DNA of 44,178 nucleotides from Vibrio hepatarius (GCF_011806575.1 NZ_JAATOO010000030.1:1-44178); one strand, 5' to 3'. Numbered from the stretch's first letter, positions 8,728-17,171 are shown. Made by a program: numbers and translations. The notes: generated by a model from the letters alone, not told the origin.

Positions 8728-10056
8728 TTAAATATCTTCTGCGCGGATTTGGCGGTAAACCTCAGGGGTTGGTGTGTACTCACCACCAATTGTGATCGCT
8801 TTCTTCAAAGCGTCTGCCGCTTCTTGCCACTGTTCTTCACTGCGCGCGTGGATAATCGCTAGCGGTTTATCACTCGAAGCTTCTTCTCCCAAACGGATGA
8901 AACCATCAAAACCCACCGCGTAGTCAATCTTGTCCGTTGCAACGCGTCGACCGCCGCCCATAGCAACGACTGCCATGCCGATCGCACGGGTATCCATCGC
9001 TGAAACGACACCGTTCTGATCGGCGAATACTGGTTTAATGATCTCTGCTTTATCTAAGTAGTTGTCGTAGTTTTCTACGAAATCAGCCGGACCACCTAAG
9101 CCTGCAACCATTTTACCGAAGCACTCAGCCGCTTTGCCGTTATCCAGTACTTCCTTCAGCTTCGCTCGCGCGTCTTCGGTGTTGTCTGCCAGCTTACCTA
9201 GCACCAACATTTCCGCACACGACGCAAGTGTCACTTCGAGTAGACGAGGGTTACGGTATTCACCCGTTAGGAAACGTACCGCTTCACGCACTTCAACCGC
9301 GTTACCTGCTGATGATGCAAGCACTTGGTTCATGTCTGTCAAGATTGCAGTGGTCTTTGTGCCTGCGCCATTGGCTACTGCAACGATCGATTTCGCCAGT
9401 TCTTCAGACGCTTCGTAAGTGGGCATAAATGCACCAGAACCTACTTTTACGTCCATAACCAGTGACTCAAGACCGGCTGCCAGCTTCTTAGACAGAATTG
9501 ACGCGGTAATCAAAGAGATATTATCGACCGTAGCGGTGATATCGCGAGTCGCGTAAACACGTTTGTCGGCTGGTGCTAGGTCACCGGTTTGACCAATGAT
9601 TGCCACACCGGCTTCTTTGGTTACGTCACCAAACACTTCATTGGTTGGAGTAATGTTGTAGCCAGGGATAGACTCTAGTTTGTCGAGCGTACCGCCAGTA
9701 TGACCTAGGCCACGACCTGAGATCATTGGTACAAAACCACCACATGCTGCCACCATAGGACCAAGCATCAATGAGGTTACGTCGCCAACACCACCCGTTG
9801 AGTGTTTATCGACAATCGGACCACCGAAGTTCTTGTGGCTCCAATCAATCACCATGCCTGAATCGCGCATTGCACAAGTTAGGGCAATACGTTCTGGCAT
9901 CGTCATTTCGTTGAAAAAGATCGTCATTGCGAATGCAGCGATCTGACCTTCAGAGACGGTATTGTTCGCAACACCTTGAATAAAGAAATTGATTTCGTCG
10001 GCGGTAAGTTCTTCACCGTCGCGTTTTTTACGAATGATTTCTTGAGGTAAGTACAT
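8728..10056 (-). CDS. deoA: Thymidine phosphorylase DeoA
   Basis: Glycosyltransferase family 3 enzyme that cleaves thymidine or deoxyuridine with phosphate to base plus deoxyribose-1-phosphate. 442 residues, the usual bacterial length. The family signature falls in SGRGLGHTGGTLDKLES (about 117-133), preceded by the phosphate loop KHSTGGVGD (about 84-92). GGGAGGATC precedes the ATG. It is second in the deo operon after deoC, separated from it by 94 bp that contain a stable hairpin. Confidence 0.97.
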   Translation of the reverse strand: MYLPQEIIRKKRDGEELTADEINFFIQGVANNTVSEGQIAAFAMTIFFNEMTMPERIALTCAMRDSGMVIDWSHKNFGGPIVDKHSTGGVGDVTSLMLGPMVAACGGFVPMISGRGLGHTGGTLDKLESIPGYNITPTNEVFGDVTKEAGVAIIGQTGDLAPADKRVYATRDITATVDNISLITASILSKKLAAGLESLVMDVKVGSGAFMPTYEASEELAKSIVAVANGAGTKTTAILTDMNQVLASSAGNAVEVREAVRFLTGEYRNPRLLEVTLASCAEMLVLGKLADNTEDARAKLKEVLDNGKAAECFGKMVAGLGGPADFVENYDNYLDKAEIIKPVFADQNGVVSAMDTRAIGMAVVAMGGGRRVATDKIDYAVGFDGFIRLGEEASSDKPLAIIHARSEEQWQEAADALKKAITIGGEYTPTPEVYRQIRAEDI

Positions 10057-10106
10057 TAGATCCTCCCACGCTAAAAGTAGCGATGGTTATAAGGTAAAGA
10101 GGTAAT

Positions 10107-10130
10107 GTGGAACGGTTTACACCGCTCCAC
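10107..10130 (-). other. Intercistronic hairpin deoC/deoA
   Basis: Two 10-nt arms (10107-10116, 10121-10130) around a 4-nt loop pair fully in minus-strand RNA if one G-U is allowed. No T run follows, so it is not a terminator; it could protect upstream mRNA or tune deoA expression. Confidence 0.55.
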
Positions 10131-10150
10131 CAAACAGACTCTAGTTAGAA

Positions 10151-10927
10151 TTAATATGCAGATGGATCTGCTGTTTCGTCTGTTACTTCTAATGTATTCA
10201 GTAGGTTAGTCAGTAGGCTTGACGCACCGAAACGGTAGTGACGAGCATCAACCCAGCCATCACCTAGGATTTCGTCAGCCATTGCTAGGTAAGCCGCTGC
10301 ATCTTCTGCAGTGCGTACGCCACCTGCTGGTTTGAAACCAACGGTTTCCGCTACACCCATATCACGAATCACTTCAAGCATCATACGCGCGTATTCAGGT
10401 GTTGCGTTTACAGGCACTTTACCTGTTGAAGTTTTAATAAAGTCTGCACCCGCTTCGATACAGATTTGTGAAGCTTTCTTGATCAGTGCTTCTTCTTTTA
10501 GCTCACCTGTTTCGATGATCACTTTTAGAAGAATGTCACCACAAGCTTCTTTACATTGCTTAACCAGTTCGAAGCCTACTTTCTCATCACCCGCCATTAG
10601 GGCACGGTATGGGAAAACAACGTCGACTTCATCTGCACCGTAAGCCACAGCCGCTTTTGTTTCTGCTACTGCGATTTCGATGTCATCGTTACCATGAGGG
10701 AAGTTAGTCACAGTTGCGATACGAATTTCTGGTGTACCTTGCTCGCGAAGTGTCTTCTTAGCAATAGGAATAAAGCGAGGGTAAATACAAATTGCAGCTG
10801 TGTTACCTACTGCTGATTTTGCGTCATGACATAGAGAGATAACTTTCGCATCAGTGTCATCATCATTCAGCGTAGTTAGGTCCATAAGTTTAAGTGCACG
10901 TAGTGCTGCTGCTTTTAAATCGCTCAT
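10151..10927 (-). CDS. deoC: Deoxyribose-phosphate aldolase DeoC
   Basis: Class I aldolase that converts 2-deoxyribose-5-phosphate to acetaldehyde and glyceraldehyde-3-phosphate, the exit of nucleoside catabolism into glycolysis. 258 residues. The Schiff-base lysine is K165 in FIKTSTGK and the proton-relay lysine is K199 in GFKPAGG, matching E. coli K167 and K201. GGAG precedes the ATG. It is the first gene of the deo cluster, so the operon promoter should lie in the 244 bp upstream. Confidence 0.97.
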   Translation of the reverse strand: MSDLKAAALRALKLMDLTTLNDDDTDAKVISLCHDAKSAVGNTAAICIYPRFIPIAKKTLREQGTPEIRIATVTNFPHGNDDIEIAVAETKAAVAYGADEVDVVFPYRALMAGDEKVGFELVKQCKEACGDILLKVIIETGELKEEALIKKASQICIEAGADFIKTSTGKVPVNATPEYARMMLEVIRDMGVAETVGFKPAGGVRTAEDAAAYLAMADEILGDGWVDARHYRFGASSLLTNLLNTLEVTDETADPSAY

Positions 10928-11171
10928 TTCTATCTCCGATCAATATTCAAAAAAGTTACGGCCTTAATTCTGTTTTAAGGCTGCATTCATTTATGAACGG
11001 ACTTGGTTCCTTGAAGACTCGGTATATACAGCGAAAAATATACCAATTGCTATCCCTGTCACCGCACAGTACCAGTTTGGTCTATGGCACAACAATCTGC
11101 GATTGCGGTGTCTAACATGTGGGGAAATCCCCCGTCACCAGCGTTAATCATACTCCATGTATTGATTATCG
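10928..11171 (-). promoter_or_regulatory. Probable deo operon promoter region
   Basis: This gap should hold the deo promoter, because deoC is the first gene on the minus strand and the XapX gene ends here. The best CRP-like match is at 11076-11091, with 11 of 16 core positions but no good second half. A GGGGAAATCCCC palindrome lies near 11120. I could not assign a convincing -10/-35 pair or a DeoR/CytR site. Confidence 0.4.
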
Positions 11172-11342
11172 CTAGCTGAAAAACCTTTCAATAATCCATT
11201 GATAAGCTATGCCACCTAAGTAGACCCCTACGATGCCCATCACACCCGATAAAACAGGCGGAGCCGGTATTGGCAACTTGATAGCGGAAAACAGGACTCC
11301 AACAACAAAACCCGCGAGGGTTGCGAGGATAACTTCATTCAT
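11172..11342 (-). CDS. XapX domain small membrane protein
   Basis: Very small hydrophobic protein of 56 residues with two predicted membrane helices (about 4-20 and 30-48) joined by a proline-rich turn (PIPAPP). It resembles the XapX domain family named from a gene near xanthosine phosphorylase. The frame extends to 11375, but the ATG at 11342 is preferred: TAGGG lies about 7 bases before it and the family starts there. It lies between the deo operon and nupC, in keeping with a link to nucleoside use, but its function is unknown. Confidence 0.82.
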   Translation of the reverse strand: MNEVILATLAGFVVGVLFSAIKLPIPAPPVLSGVMGIVGVYLGGIAYQWIIERFFS

Positions 11343-11573
11343 AAGTTTTACCCTACTTTCTATAGATATATACATTATAGATATTTGTCGCAGAACTGTA
11401 GCGGCTCATAGAGCGCAAACGGTTTGTATCTCAAAAAAGAGTCTGTTCAACGTTTGCGCAGACTCGCCTACCGCAAACGCTATGTGTTTTGTTGTCTGAA
11501 CCGAGTACAGACAATGTTTGAGTACTTAACTAAATCAAAGCCAAGTCATCTCCGTTTTCAAAATAGTTAGTGT

Positions 11574-11660
11574 GAGAGCAAGGCAACAAGGATTCGAATC
11601 CCCGGGAGCTTAGCTCGCTAAGTGACTGAGGTGAGAAACAGACGTTAACGCAGCTATCGC
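11574..11660 (+). repeat. Vibrio-type intergenic repeat, copy A
   Basis: It shares ordered blocks with 28790-28851: GAGAnCAAGGCAA, GGAGCTTA, TAAGTGA, and TTAACGCAG followed by TATCGC/TAATCGC. A small hairpin at 11609-11622 (CTTAGC-TC-GCTAAG) corresponds to a hairpin in copy B. A 12-bp palindrome GGATTCGAATCC lies inside. Both copies lie just downstream of a minus-strand gene. Confidence 0.65.
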
Positions 11661-11681
11661 GCTCAATATGCAGAAAACGAA

Positions 11682-11719
11682 AAAGCCCCGTAGCACACAA
11701 CGTGTGACTACGGGGCTTT
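11682..11719. terminator. nupC terminator
   Basis: A long stem pairs 11682-11693 with 11708-11719, extended inside by CACAC/GTGTG. On the minus strand it ends in CTTTTTCG, fitting a terminator for nupC. Confidence 0.9.
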
Positions 11720-11759
11720 GTAAAACGGCGTCTATATATTCTTTCTCTTAACTACGTAA

Positions 11760-13022
11760 TTAGAAAGATAGGAAGAAGCCAGCGATTGTCGCCGCCATTA
11801 GGTTAGATAGCGTACCAGCACAAACCGCTTTAACACCCATACGAGCGATGTCGTGACGACGGTTTGGCGCTAGACCACCTAGACCACCTAGTAGGATCGC
11901 GATAGAAGAAAGGTTCGCGAAACCACATAGAGCAAACGAGATGATTGCTGCTGTCTTCTCAGACATTACAGCACCTGTTGCTGCAACGATTTGAGCGTTG
12001 TCACCAACGTATGGTACGAAGTTTAGGTAAGCTACGAATTCGTTAACAACCAGTTTCTGACCGATGAACGAGCCAGCTAGCGTTGCTTCTTCCCATGGCA
12101 CACCGATTAAGAATGCTAGAGGAGAGAATAGGTAACCTAGAATGATTTCTAGAGTTAGCTCTGGCATACCGAACCAACCGCCAACACCACCTAGGATACC
12201 GTTAATTAGCGCGATTAGACCGATGAACGCGAGTAGCATTGCACCAACGTTTAGAGCAAGTTGTAGACCAACAGATGCACCACCAGCTGCTGCATCGATA
12301 ACGTTAGCAGGCTTGTCGTCGCCACCGTCGATATCAGCACCTAGATCTTCGTCTGGAGTGTCAGTTTCAGGCTTGATGATCTTAGCGAACAGTAGACCAC
12401 CAGGAGCTGCCATGAATGATGCCGCAACTAGGTATTCTAGTGGAACACCCATTGACGCGTAGCCTGCTAGTACACCACCAGCAACAGACGCTAGACCACC
12501 ACACATTACTGCAAATAGCTCAGACTGAGTCATTTTAGGAACAAACGGACGAACCACTAGAGGTGCTTCTGTTTGACCTACGAAAATGTTAGCTGCTGCA
12601 GACATAGACTCGGCACGTGAAGTACCTAGTGCTTTTTGTAGACCACCACCAAGAATCTTGATAACCCATTGCATAACACCTACGTAGTAAAGCACAGAGA
12701 TTAGCGATGAGAAGAAGATTAGCGTTGGAAGTACTTGGAACGCGAAAATGAAACCGATACCGTCAACTGAGAAGTTAACTAGGCTACCGAATAGGAAACC
12801 AGTACCGTCTTTACCGTAGTCGATAACGTTTTGTACACCAGCTGAGAAACCAGCTAGAAGGTCACGACCCCATGGTACGTAAAGAACGAAACCACCGATG
12901 ATGAATTGAATAGCGAAAGCGCCACCCACAGTTCTTAGATTGATAGCTTTGCGGTTATCAGACAGTAGTAATGCAATTCCTAGCAATACTGCCATACCGA
13001 CTAGGCTCATAAACAGGCTCAT
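11760..13022 (-). CDS. nupC: Concentrative nucleoside transporter NupC (CNT family)
   Basis: Inner-membrane nucleoside symporter of 420 residues, close along its length to the V. cholerae CNT whose crystal structure is known (vcCNT, from memory). Substrate-binding motifs are intact: GQTEAP (149-154) in the first hairpin region and GFANLSS near the C terminus, with NEFVAY between. The large GGGxxxALG segment and the C-terminal SNLMAATIAGFFLSF are also typical. AAGGAAG lies 10 bases before the ATG. It lies next to deoCABD, so it probably supplies their substrates. A two-site CRP-like promoter lies upstream. Confidence 0.96.
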   Translation of the reverse strand: MSLFMSLVGMAVLLGIALLLSDNRKAINLRTVGGAFAIQFIIGGFVLYVPWGRDLLAGFSAGVQNVIDYGKDGTGFLFGSLVNFSVDGIGFIFAFQVLPTLIFFSSLISVLYYVGVMQWVIKILGGGLQKALGTSRAESMSAAANIFVGQTEAPLVVRPFVPKMTQSELFAVMCGGLASVAGGVLAGYASMGVPLEYLVAASFMAAPGGLLFAKIIKPETDTPDEDLGADIDGGDDKPANVIDAAAGGASVGLQLALNVGAMLLAFIGLIALINGILGGVGGWFGMPELTLEIILGYLFSPLAFLIGVPWEEATLAGSFIGQKLVVNEFVAYLNFVPYVGDNAQIVAATGAVMSEKTAAIISFALCGFANLSSIAILLGGLGGLAPNRRHDIARMGVKAVCAGTLSNLMAATIAGFFLSF

Positions 13023-13081
13023 AGTTTATGACTTCCTTATATGTTATTTGTTGGCGTGTTACAAAAATGGAGCTCAAAAGC

Positions 13082-13186
13082 AGCCGCAATTATACTCATC
13101 CGTCCATTGAGAAAGTAATGCCGCGTTCACAGTTTCTGATAAGATTCATCATGGATTCACTCAACAACGTGAGTCAGATCTCTTTT
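13082..13186 (-). promoter_or_regulatory. nupC promoter with tandem CRP-like sites
   Basis: Minus strand: a perfect TATAAT -10 at 13094-13089 puts +1 near 13082; no good -35 is present. Site 1 at 13113-13134 has TGTGA in one half and is centred at about -41.5. Site 2 at 13165-13186 matches 15 of 22 positions of the CRP consensus and is centred at about -93.5. Spacing and weak -35 fit a CRP-activated, possibly CytR-repressed promoter. A CytR site between them is not clear. Confidence 0.65.
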
Positions 13187-13227
13187 CTCTGTATATGCAA
13201 TCAAAATATGCCAAATTTCTTTGGATT

Positions 13228-14001
13228 TTATTCACAGATACCGAACAGCAAACTGCTATTTTCCCAGAGTTTTCGAGCAATCGTTTGCCTAGAGTCTTCT
13301 TTCAATTCTGCCAAAGACGCTAAGACTTCACTTAGTAGTTTAGGGTGATTATATTCACCTTGATAACCATTTAATGGCATATCTGGTGAATCTGTCTCTA
13401 AGATCAAACTATCCAGTGGTACTTTTGCAACCGCTTGCCGAGTTTTGTTTGCTCGCGGATAAGTAATCACACCACCAACACCAATGTAGAGTCCGAGCTC
13501 AACATATTGCATCGCTTGCTGGTAGCTTCCGGCAAAGCCGTGGATCACGCCACCACCACTAAACTTATGCAGCTTAAGTAGCTGGATTATGCGGTTGTGG
13601 GTTTTCCTACTATGAAGTATCAACGGTTTTTGGAACGTTTTCGCCAGTTCGATCTGAGCGATAAACATTTGCTCCTGCAAATCACTGTTCACTTCAATCA
13701 TCGCATCTAGGCCACACTCCCCAACGGCCACACAACGTGCATGATGTTCGCCAAGCAAACGTTCCAATGCACTTAAATGAGCCGGACTATTGCCATCAAG
13801 AAAGTAAGGATGAAACCCCAAAGCAAAATAGATTTCGCTGTAGCGATGTGACAGTTCAAGGAGTGTTTGCCAGTTGCTTGGCCCAATCGCAGGGATTAAA
13901 AATCGCTCAACCCCTTGCTGTTTTGCCTGCGCTAAATGGTGAGGAAAGTTGGCAGAAAATGGCTCGAAGTCAAAATGACAGTGGGTATCAAAAAGGCGCA
14001 T
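13228..14001 (-). CDS. yjjV: TatD-family metal-dependent nuclease (YjjV-like)
   Basis: TIM-barrel hydrolase of the TatD DNase family, 257 residues. Metal ligands are visible: THCHFD (about 6-11), the central glutamate in VGECGLD, HSRK and HGF histidines, and ETDSPD at about 204-209. It resembles YjjV more than TatD or YcfH, and yjjV is also near the deo genes in E. coli. It is the third gene of a yaaA - DUF5363 - tatD unit; its ATG lies 2 bases after the previous stop, so translation is probably coupled. The start region forms the loop edge of a strong hairpin. Confidence 0.92.
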   Translation of the reverse strand: MRLFDTHCHFDFEPFSANFPHHLAQAKQQGVERFLIPAIGPSNWQTLLELSHRYSEIYFALGFHPYFLDGNSPAHLSALERLLGEHHARCVAVGECGLDAMIEVNSDLQEQMFIAQIELAKTFQKPLILHSRKTHNRIIQLLKLHKFSGGGVIHGFAGSYQQAMQYVELGLYIGVGGVITYPRANKTRQAVAKVPLDSLILETDSPDMPLNGYQGEYNHPKLLSEVLASLAELKEDSRQTIARKLWENSSLLFGICE

Positions 14002-14018
14002 TATTACTGCGCCTTTTT
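13990..14018. terminator. Terminator-like hairpin over the DUF5363/tatD junction
   Basis: A perfect 11-bp stem (13990-14000 with 14008-14018) has arms AAAAAGGCGCA / TGCGCCTTTTT and the 7-nt loop ttattac. On the minus strand the loop and its edge hold the TAA stop of the small gene and the A of the tatD ATG. It looks like an intrinsic terminator but overlaps coding sequence on both sides. Confidence 0.75.
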
Positions 14019-14141
14019 CGGGGATTCATGAGTCGGGTCTTTTCGGTAGGGTACGCAACTTCGTTTGTTCTCTGGCGTTAATCCCATGGACAGACACCAT
14101 GCATCGTACTTCGCAATTAAGCGTTTAAACCAAGCGATCAT
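14004..14141 (-). CDS. Small DUF5363-type protein (45 aa)
   Basis: A 45-residue frame running from MIAWFKRLIAKYD to HESPKKAQ, with WCLSMGLTPENKRSCVP in the middle. The W-C-x-S-x-G-L-T-P-E-N core with a later C-V-P is what I recall of the DUF5363 family of Vibrio and Pasteurellaceae. Ribosome site GAGAGGTAGGTC lies just before the ATG. It starts 15 bases after the yaaA stop and ends 2 bases before tatD, so it is almost certainly in one operon. The first 12 residues could form a short amphipathic basic helix. Function unknown. Confidence 0.8.
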   Translation of the reverse strand: MIAWFKRLIAKYDAWCLSMGLTPENKRSCVPYRKDPTHESPKKAQ

Positions 14142-14156
14142 GACCTACCTCTCTGA

Positions 14157-14930
14157 TTATTGCTCTTCTCGTTTGAAGACCAATTCTGTTGGTGTCGACT
14201 CTTCTTCTACAAAGTAATAGCCCGCGGTATCAAACTTGGTCAAATCCTCGACGCTAGAAGTACGATTTTCGATGATGTAACGCGCCATCATGCCACGCGC
14301 TTTCTTGGCGTAGAAACTGATCACCTTGTATTGCCCATTCTTGCAGTCTTTGAATACCGGCGTAATCACCTGAGCATCAAGCGCTTTTGGTTTTACTGCC
14401 TTAAAGTACTCGTTTGACGCTAAATTAATCAACACATTGTCGCCTTGCTCTGCGATTGCTTGATTAAGTTTGTCGGTAATCACGTTACCCCAGAACTGGT
14501 ACAAGTTAGTGCCTTTATCATTCGCCAGTTTGGTACCCATTTCCAATCGGTATGGTTGCATCAAATCAAGTGGCTTCAGCAGGCCGTACAGCCCAGACAA
14601 CATACGTAGATGTGTTTGCGCGTAATCAAAGTCTTCTTCTGAGAGTGTTTCTGCATCTAGCCCTGTGTAGACATCCCCTTTGAATGCCAAGATTGCCTGA
14701 CGCGAGTTATCCGTCGTGAAGGTGTCACTCCACTCTTGGAAGCGACCAACGTTGAGATCCGCTATCTTATCGCTTACTTTCATCAAACTTGCCACGTCAG
14801 CGGGCGTCAACTTGCGACAAACGTCGATCAATTGCTTTGAATACTCAACAAGTTCAGGCTGAGTGTATTTTTCCGTTGCTAGAGGAGATTCGTAATCTAA
14901 GGTCTTTGCTGGAGAAACTACAATTAACAT
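14157..14930 (-). CDS. yaaA: Peroxide stress protein YaaA
   Basis: DUF328/YaaA family, 257 residues, starting MLIVVSPAKTLDY as in E. coli YaaA. In E. coli the protein is induced by OxyR and lowers free iron during hydrogen peroxide stress; the family fold contains a helix-hairpin-helix-like motif and binds DNA in vitro. Typical internal segments are GDVYTGLDA, RMLSGLYGLLKPLD, PYRLEMGT, NLASNEYFKAV and the cationic ARGMMARYI. It is first in the yaaA-DUF5363-tatD unit. AAGAG lies upstream of the ATG. No OxyR site was identified. Confidence 0.95.
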   Translation of the reverse strand: MLIVVSPAKTLDYESPLATEKYTQPELVEYSKQLIDVCRKLTPADVASLMKVSDKIADLNVGRFQEWSDTFTTDNSRQAILAFKGDVYTGLDAETLSEEDFDYAQTHLRMLSGLYGLLKPLDLMQPYRLEMGTKLANDKGTNLYQFWGNVITDKLNQAIAEQGDNVLINLASNEYFKAVKPKALDAQVITPVFKDCKNGQYKVISFYAKKARGMMARYIIENRTSSVEDLTKFDTAGYYFVEEESTPTELVFKREEQ

Positions 14931-14974
14931 GACTTTACTCTTATCTTTCTATTTTTATTGGCTCTAGGGTACAA

Positions 14975-15005
14975 AAAAAGCCGCGCAATGTCTGCACGGC
15001 TTTTT
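14975..15005. terminator. Terminator after the alanine/glycine symporter gene
   Basis: A 9-bp stem AAAAAGCCG / CGGCTTTTT (14975-14983 with 14997-15005), with partial inner pairing, lies 26 bases after the symporter stop on the minus strand and in front of yaaA. Confidence 0.85.
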
Positions 15006-15030
15006 GAATCGTATTGATAGCTAGCGGCTA

Positions 15031-16461
15031 TTATTTCTTCTCAGTGTTATCCCAGATGCCATCTTCAAGTTGAGATTTAAGCTCAGGGAAATCATTCGAA
15101 TCAAACGTTGGCACCTTGCCCGCTTGTAGCTGCTGGTTGTAGTCTTTCGCCAGTTTAATCACGATGCCTGACAACAGAATAATCGCGACTAAGTTAACAA
15201 TCGCCATCAGCCCCATCGATACGTCAGCAAGTGCCCAAACAATCGGTAGCGCAGCAACAGAACCAAACATCACCATAGCCAGAACAACTAGACGGAAGAT
15301 GCTGATACCCGCTTTGTGGTTGTGCTCTAGGAAGATAAGGTTGGTTTCTGCGTATGAGTAGTTCGCAATGATTGAAGTAAAAGCGAAGAAGAAAATCGCA
15401 ACTGCCACAAACACACTACCCCAGTCACCTACTTGTGAGCTCAACGCGGTTTGCGTCAATTCGATACCCGTTACTTCACCGTGTGGTACGTACTCACCTG
15501 ACATCAGGATGATCGCCACCGTCGCTGAACAGATTACAATGGTATCCGTGAATACGCCCAGCATTTGCACGTAACCTTGTGACGCAGGGTGTGGCGGATA
15601 CGGAGTTGCTGACGCTGCCGCGTTTGGTGCAGAACCCATACCCGCTTCGTTCGAGAACAGACCACGCTTGATACCGTTGATCATCGCTTGCGCGATTGCG
15701 TAACCTAGACCACCTGCGGCTGCTTCTTGCAGGCCAAACGCGCTCTTGAAGATTAGGCTTAGTACTGCTGGTAGTTTCTCGATGTTCATAAACATCACAA
15801 ACAGTGCCAACGCAAGGTACGCCAGTGCCATCGCTGGAACAATCATCTCTGCTACGCGAGCGATACGCTTAATGCCACCGAAGATCACCACAGAAGACAG
15901 TATAACCACTGTGATGCCTACGTACATTTTATCCCAACCAAACGCGGTGTTCATTGCACCAGCGATTGAGTTAGCTTGTACTGCGTTAAATACCAAACCA
16001 AATGCGATGATTAAGAATACTGAGAACAGCACACCCATCCAGCGCATACCCAGACCTTTTTCCATGTAGTAAGCAGGGCCGCCACGGTAGTTACCGTCAT
16101 CATCTTTGGTTTTGTATAACTGTGCCAGAGTACTCTCAGCGAACGACGTCGCCATACCTAGCATAGCGATCAGCCACATCCAGAAAATCGCACCAGGACC
16201 ACCAGCGGTTAAAGCAACCGCAACGCCTGCCATGTTACCTGTACCAACACGAGCAGCAAGACTAGTACAAAGAGCTTGGAAAGAAGAAATACCAGCACTG
16301 TCTGCTTTACGGCTATTTTTCAGAACAGAAAACATGTGGCCGAAATGACGGAATTGGATAAATCCAAGTCTTACTGTGAAGTAAATACCGACACCGACTA
16401 AAAGATAAACAAGAACAGAACCCCAAAGTAGGTCGTTCATTAAATTGATTAAGTCTGTCAT
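15031..16461 (-). CDS. Sodium:alanine/glycine symporter (AGCS family)
   Basis: Inner-membrane amino-acid:cation symporter of the AGCS family, 476 residues from the chosen start, with about 10-11 hydrophobic helices. Signatures: GTGNMAGVA followed by GPGAIFWMW, GGPAYYMEKG, and NEAGMGSAPNAAA. The frame extends to 16533, but the ATG at 16461 is preferred because GAGGATCTT lies immediately before it and the extra 24 residues look non-family. The substrate (alanine, glycine or other) is not decided by sequence. It is a monocistronic minus-strand gene with a terminator. Confidence 0.92.
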   Translation of the reverse strand: MTDLINLMNDLLWGSVLVYLLVGVGIYFTVRLGFIQFRHFGHMFSVLKNSRKADSAGISSFQALCTSLAARVGTGNMAGVAVALTAGGPGAIFWMWLIAMLGMATSFAESTLAQLYKTKDDDGNYRGGPAYYMEKGLGMRWMGVLFSVFLIIAFGLVFNAVQANSIAGAMNTAFGWDKMYVGITVVILSSVVIFGGIKRIARVAEMIVPAMALAYLALALFVMFMNIEKLPAVLSLIFKSAFGLQEAAAGGLGYAIAQAMINGIKRGLFSNEAGMGSAPNAAASATPYPPHPASQGYVQMLGVFTDTIVICSATVAIILMSGEYVPHGEVTGIELTQTALSSQVGDWGSVFVAVAIFFFAFTSIIANYSYAETNLIFLEHNHKAGISIFRLVVLAMVMFGSVAALPIVWALADVSMGLMAIVNLVAIILLSGIVIKLAKDYNQQLQAGKVPTFDSNDFPELKSQLEDGIWDNTEKK

Positions 16462-17171
16462 AAGATCCTCATATTTGAGTGTTCGCTGATCTCTGCTTCC
16501 CAGCCATCCATCCAGTTGCAAACTAAGTGTCAATGATGCTTAGTATTTTTAAGTTTAATTTTTGTGCAACTAAGATATGTAAAAAGAGCCTCATGCTTCC
16601 GTTTTACGTATCAGCGTATTTTTGACGGGCGGATAATGCAGCCAAGCAAGGCAAAAATCAATATGCAGCAAATTGCATTCTGGTGTTATTTTTCACTATA
16701 AAATCACCATTAATTAACACAACTCCGAACAACAAAAGCACAAACCTAGAACATTAACATTAAAAATTAACAACAATACCAATCATTATATAAAATAAAG
16801 AATGTCATTCTGATTAATGCTCTAAACACTAGACACATCAAGCATTAGCGCTCCACCAACCTCCAAACAAACCAGCGTTAGCAGAGTTGTTTCCCCACGA
16901 GTGTAACAACTTATTGCATAAACTACTGGTCTGATGAATTTACACACACCTGATTAACAAACTAAATAGGTAAATTTAATCGTTACCGTGAGCTCGTTCG
17001 TATAAAAAAACAACAATTCATACAACAAAAATGTGTGAACTACGGATTAATTATCCAGAAAACTTTCATGAAATCGTAACAAATGAGAAACGAATCAAAG
17101 ATACGCTGCATGGAGAATGGTATTTAAGCAATACCGCTTCAAAGAGTAATAATTAAAAAATGAGGTAGCTT
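16462..17171. other. 710-bp AT-rich gap between divergent symporter and DUF3545 genes
   Basis: No coding frame is convincing here. The DNA is much more AT-rich than the surrounding genes, with many A/T runs, and should contain both divergent promoters. Visible items: TGCAAACTAAG (16517-16527) and TGCAACTAAG (16565-16574) as a direct near-repeat upstream of the symporter; and GGTATT/AATACC (17119-17124, 17130-17135) upstream of the DUF3545 gene. No glycine riboswitch core was found. Confidence 0.5.

Larger units (their letters stand above)
11376..11759. other. Intergenic region, XapX gene to nupC
   Basis: No gene is seen in these 384 bases. From left to right: AT-rich leader of the XapX gene; a run containing CGCAAACGGTTTG-like and GTTTGCGCAG segments near 11415-11465; a copy of an intergenic repeat (11574-11660); and the nupC terminator. 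Confidence 0.6.

Noticed and set aside
11076..11091. CRP site for the deo operon
   Set aside because: One half matches (TGTG) but the other is poor and no -10/-35 at a fitting distance was found, so it is kept only as a remark.
11591..11605. tRNA-like GATTCGAATCCCC
   Set aside because: Only a T-arm-like motif; no acceptor stem, anticodon arm or CCA context. It is part of the intergenic repeat.
16462..16700. Glycine riboswitch upstream of the alanine/glycine symporter
   Set aside because: Some Vibrio symporter genes of this family have one, but the conserved GGAGAG and tandem aptamer cores are not present here.
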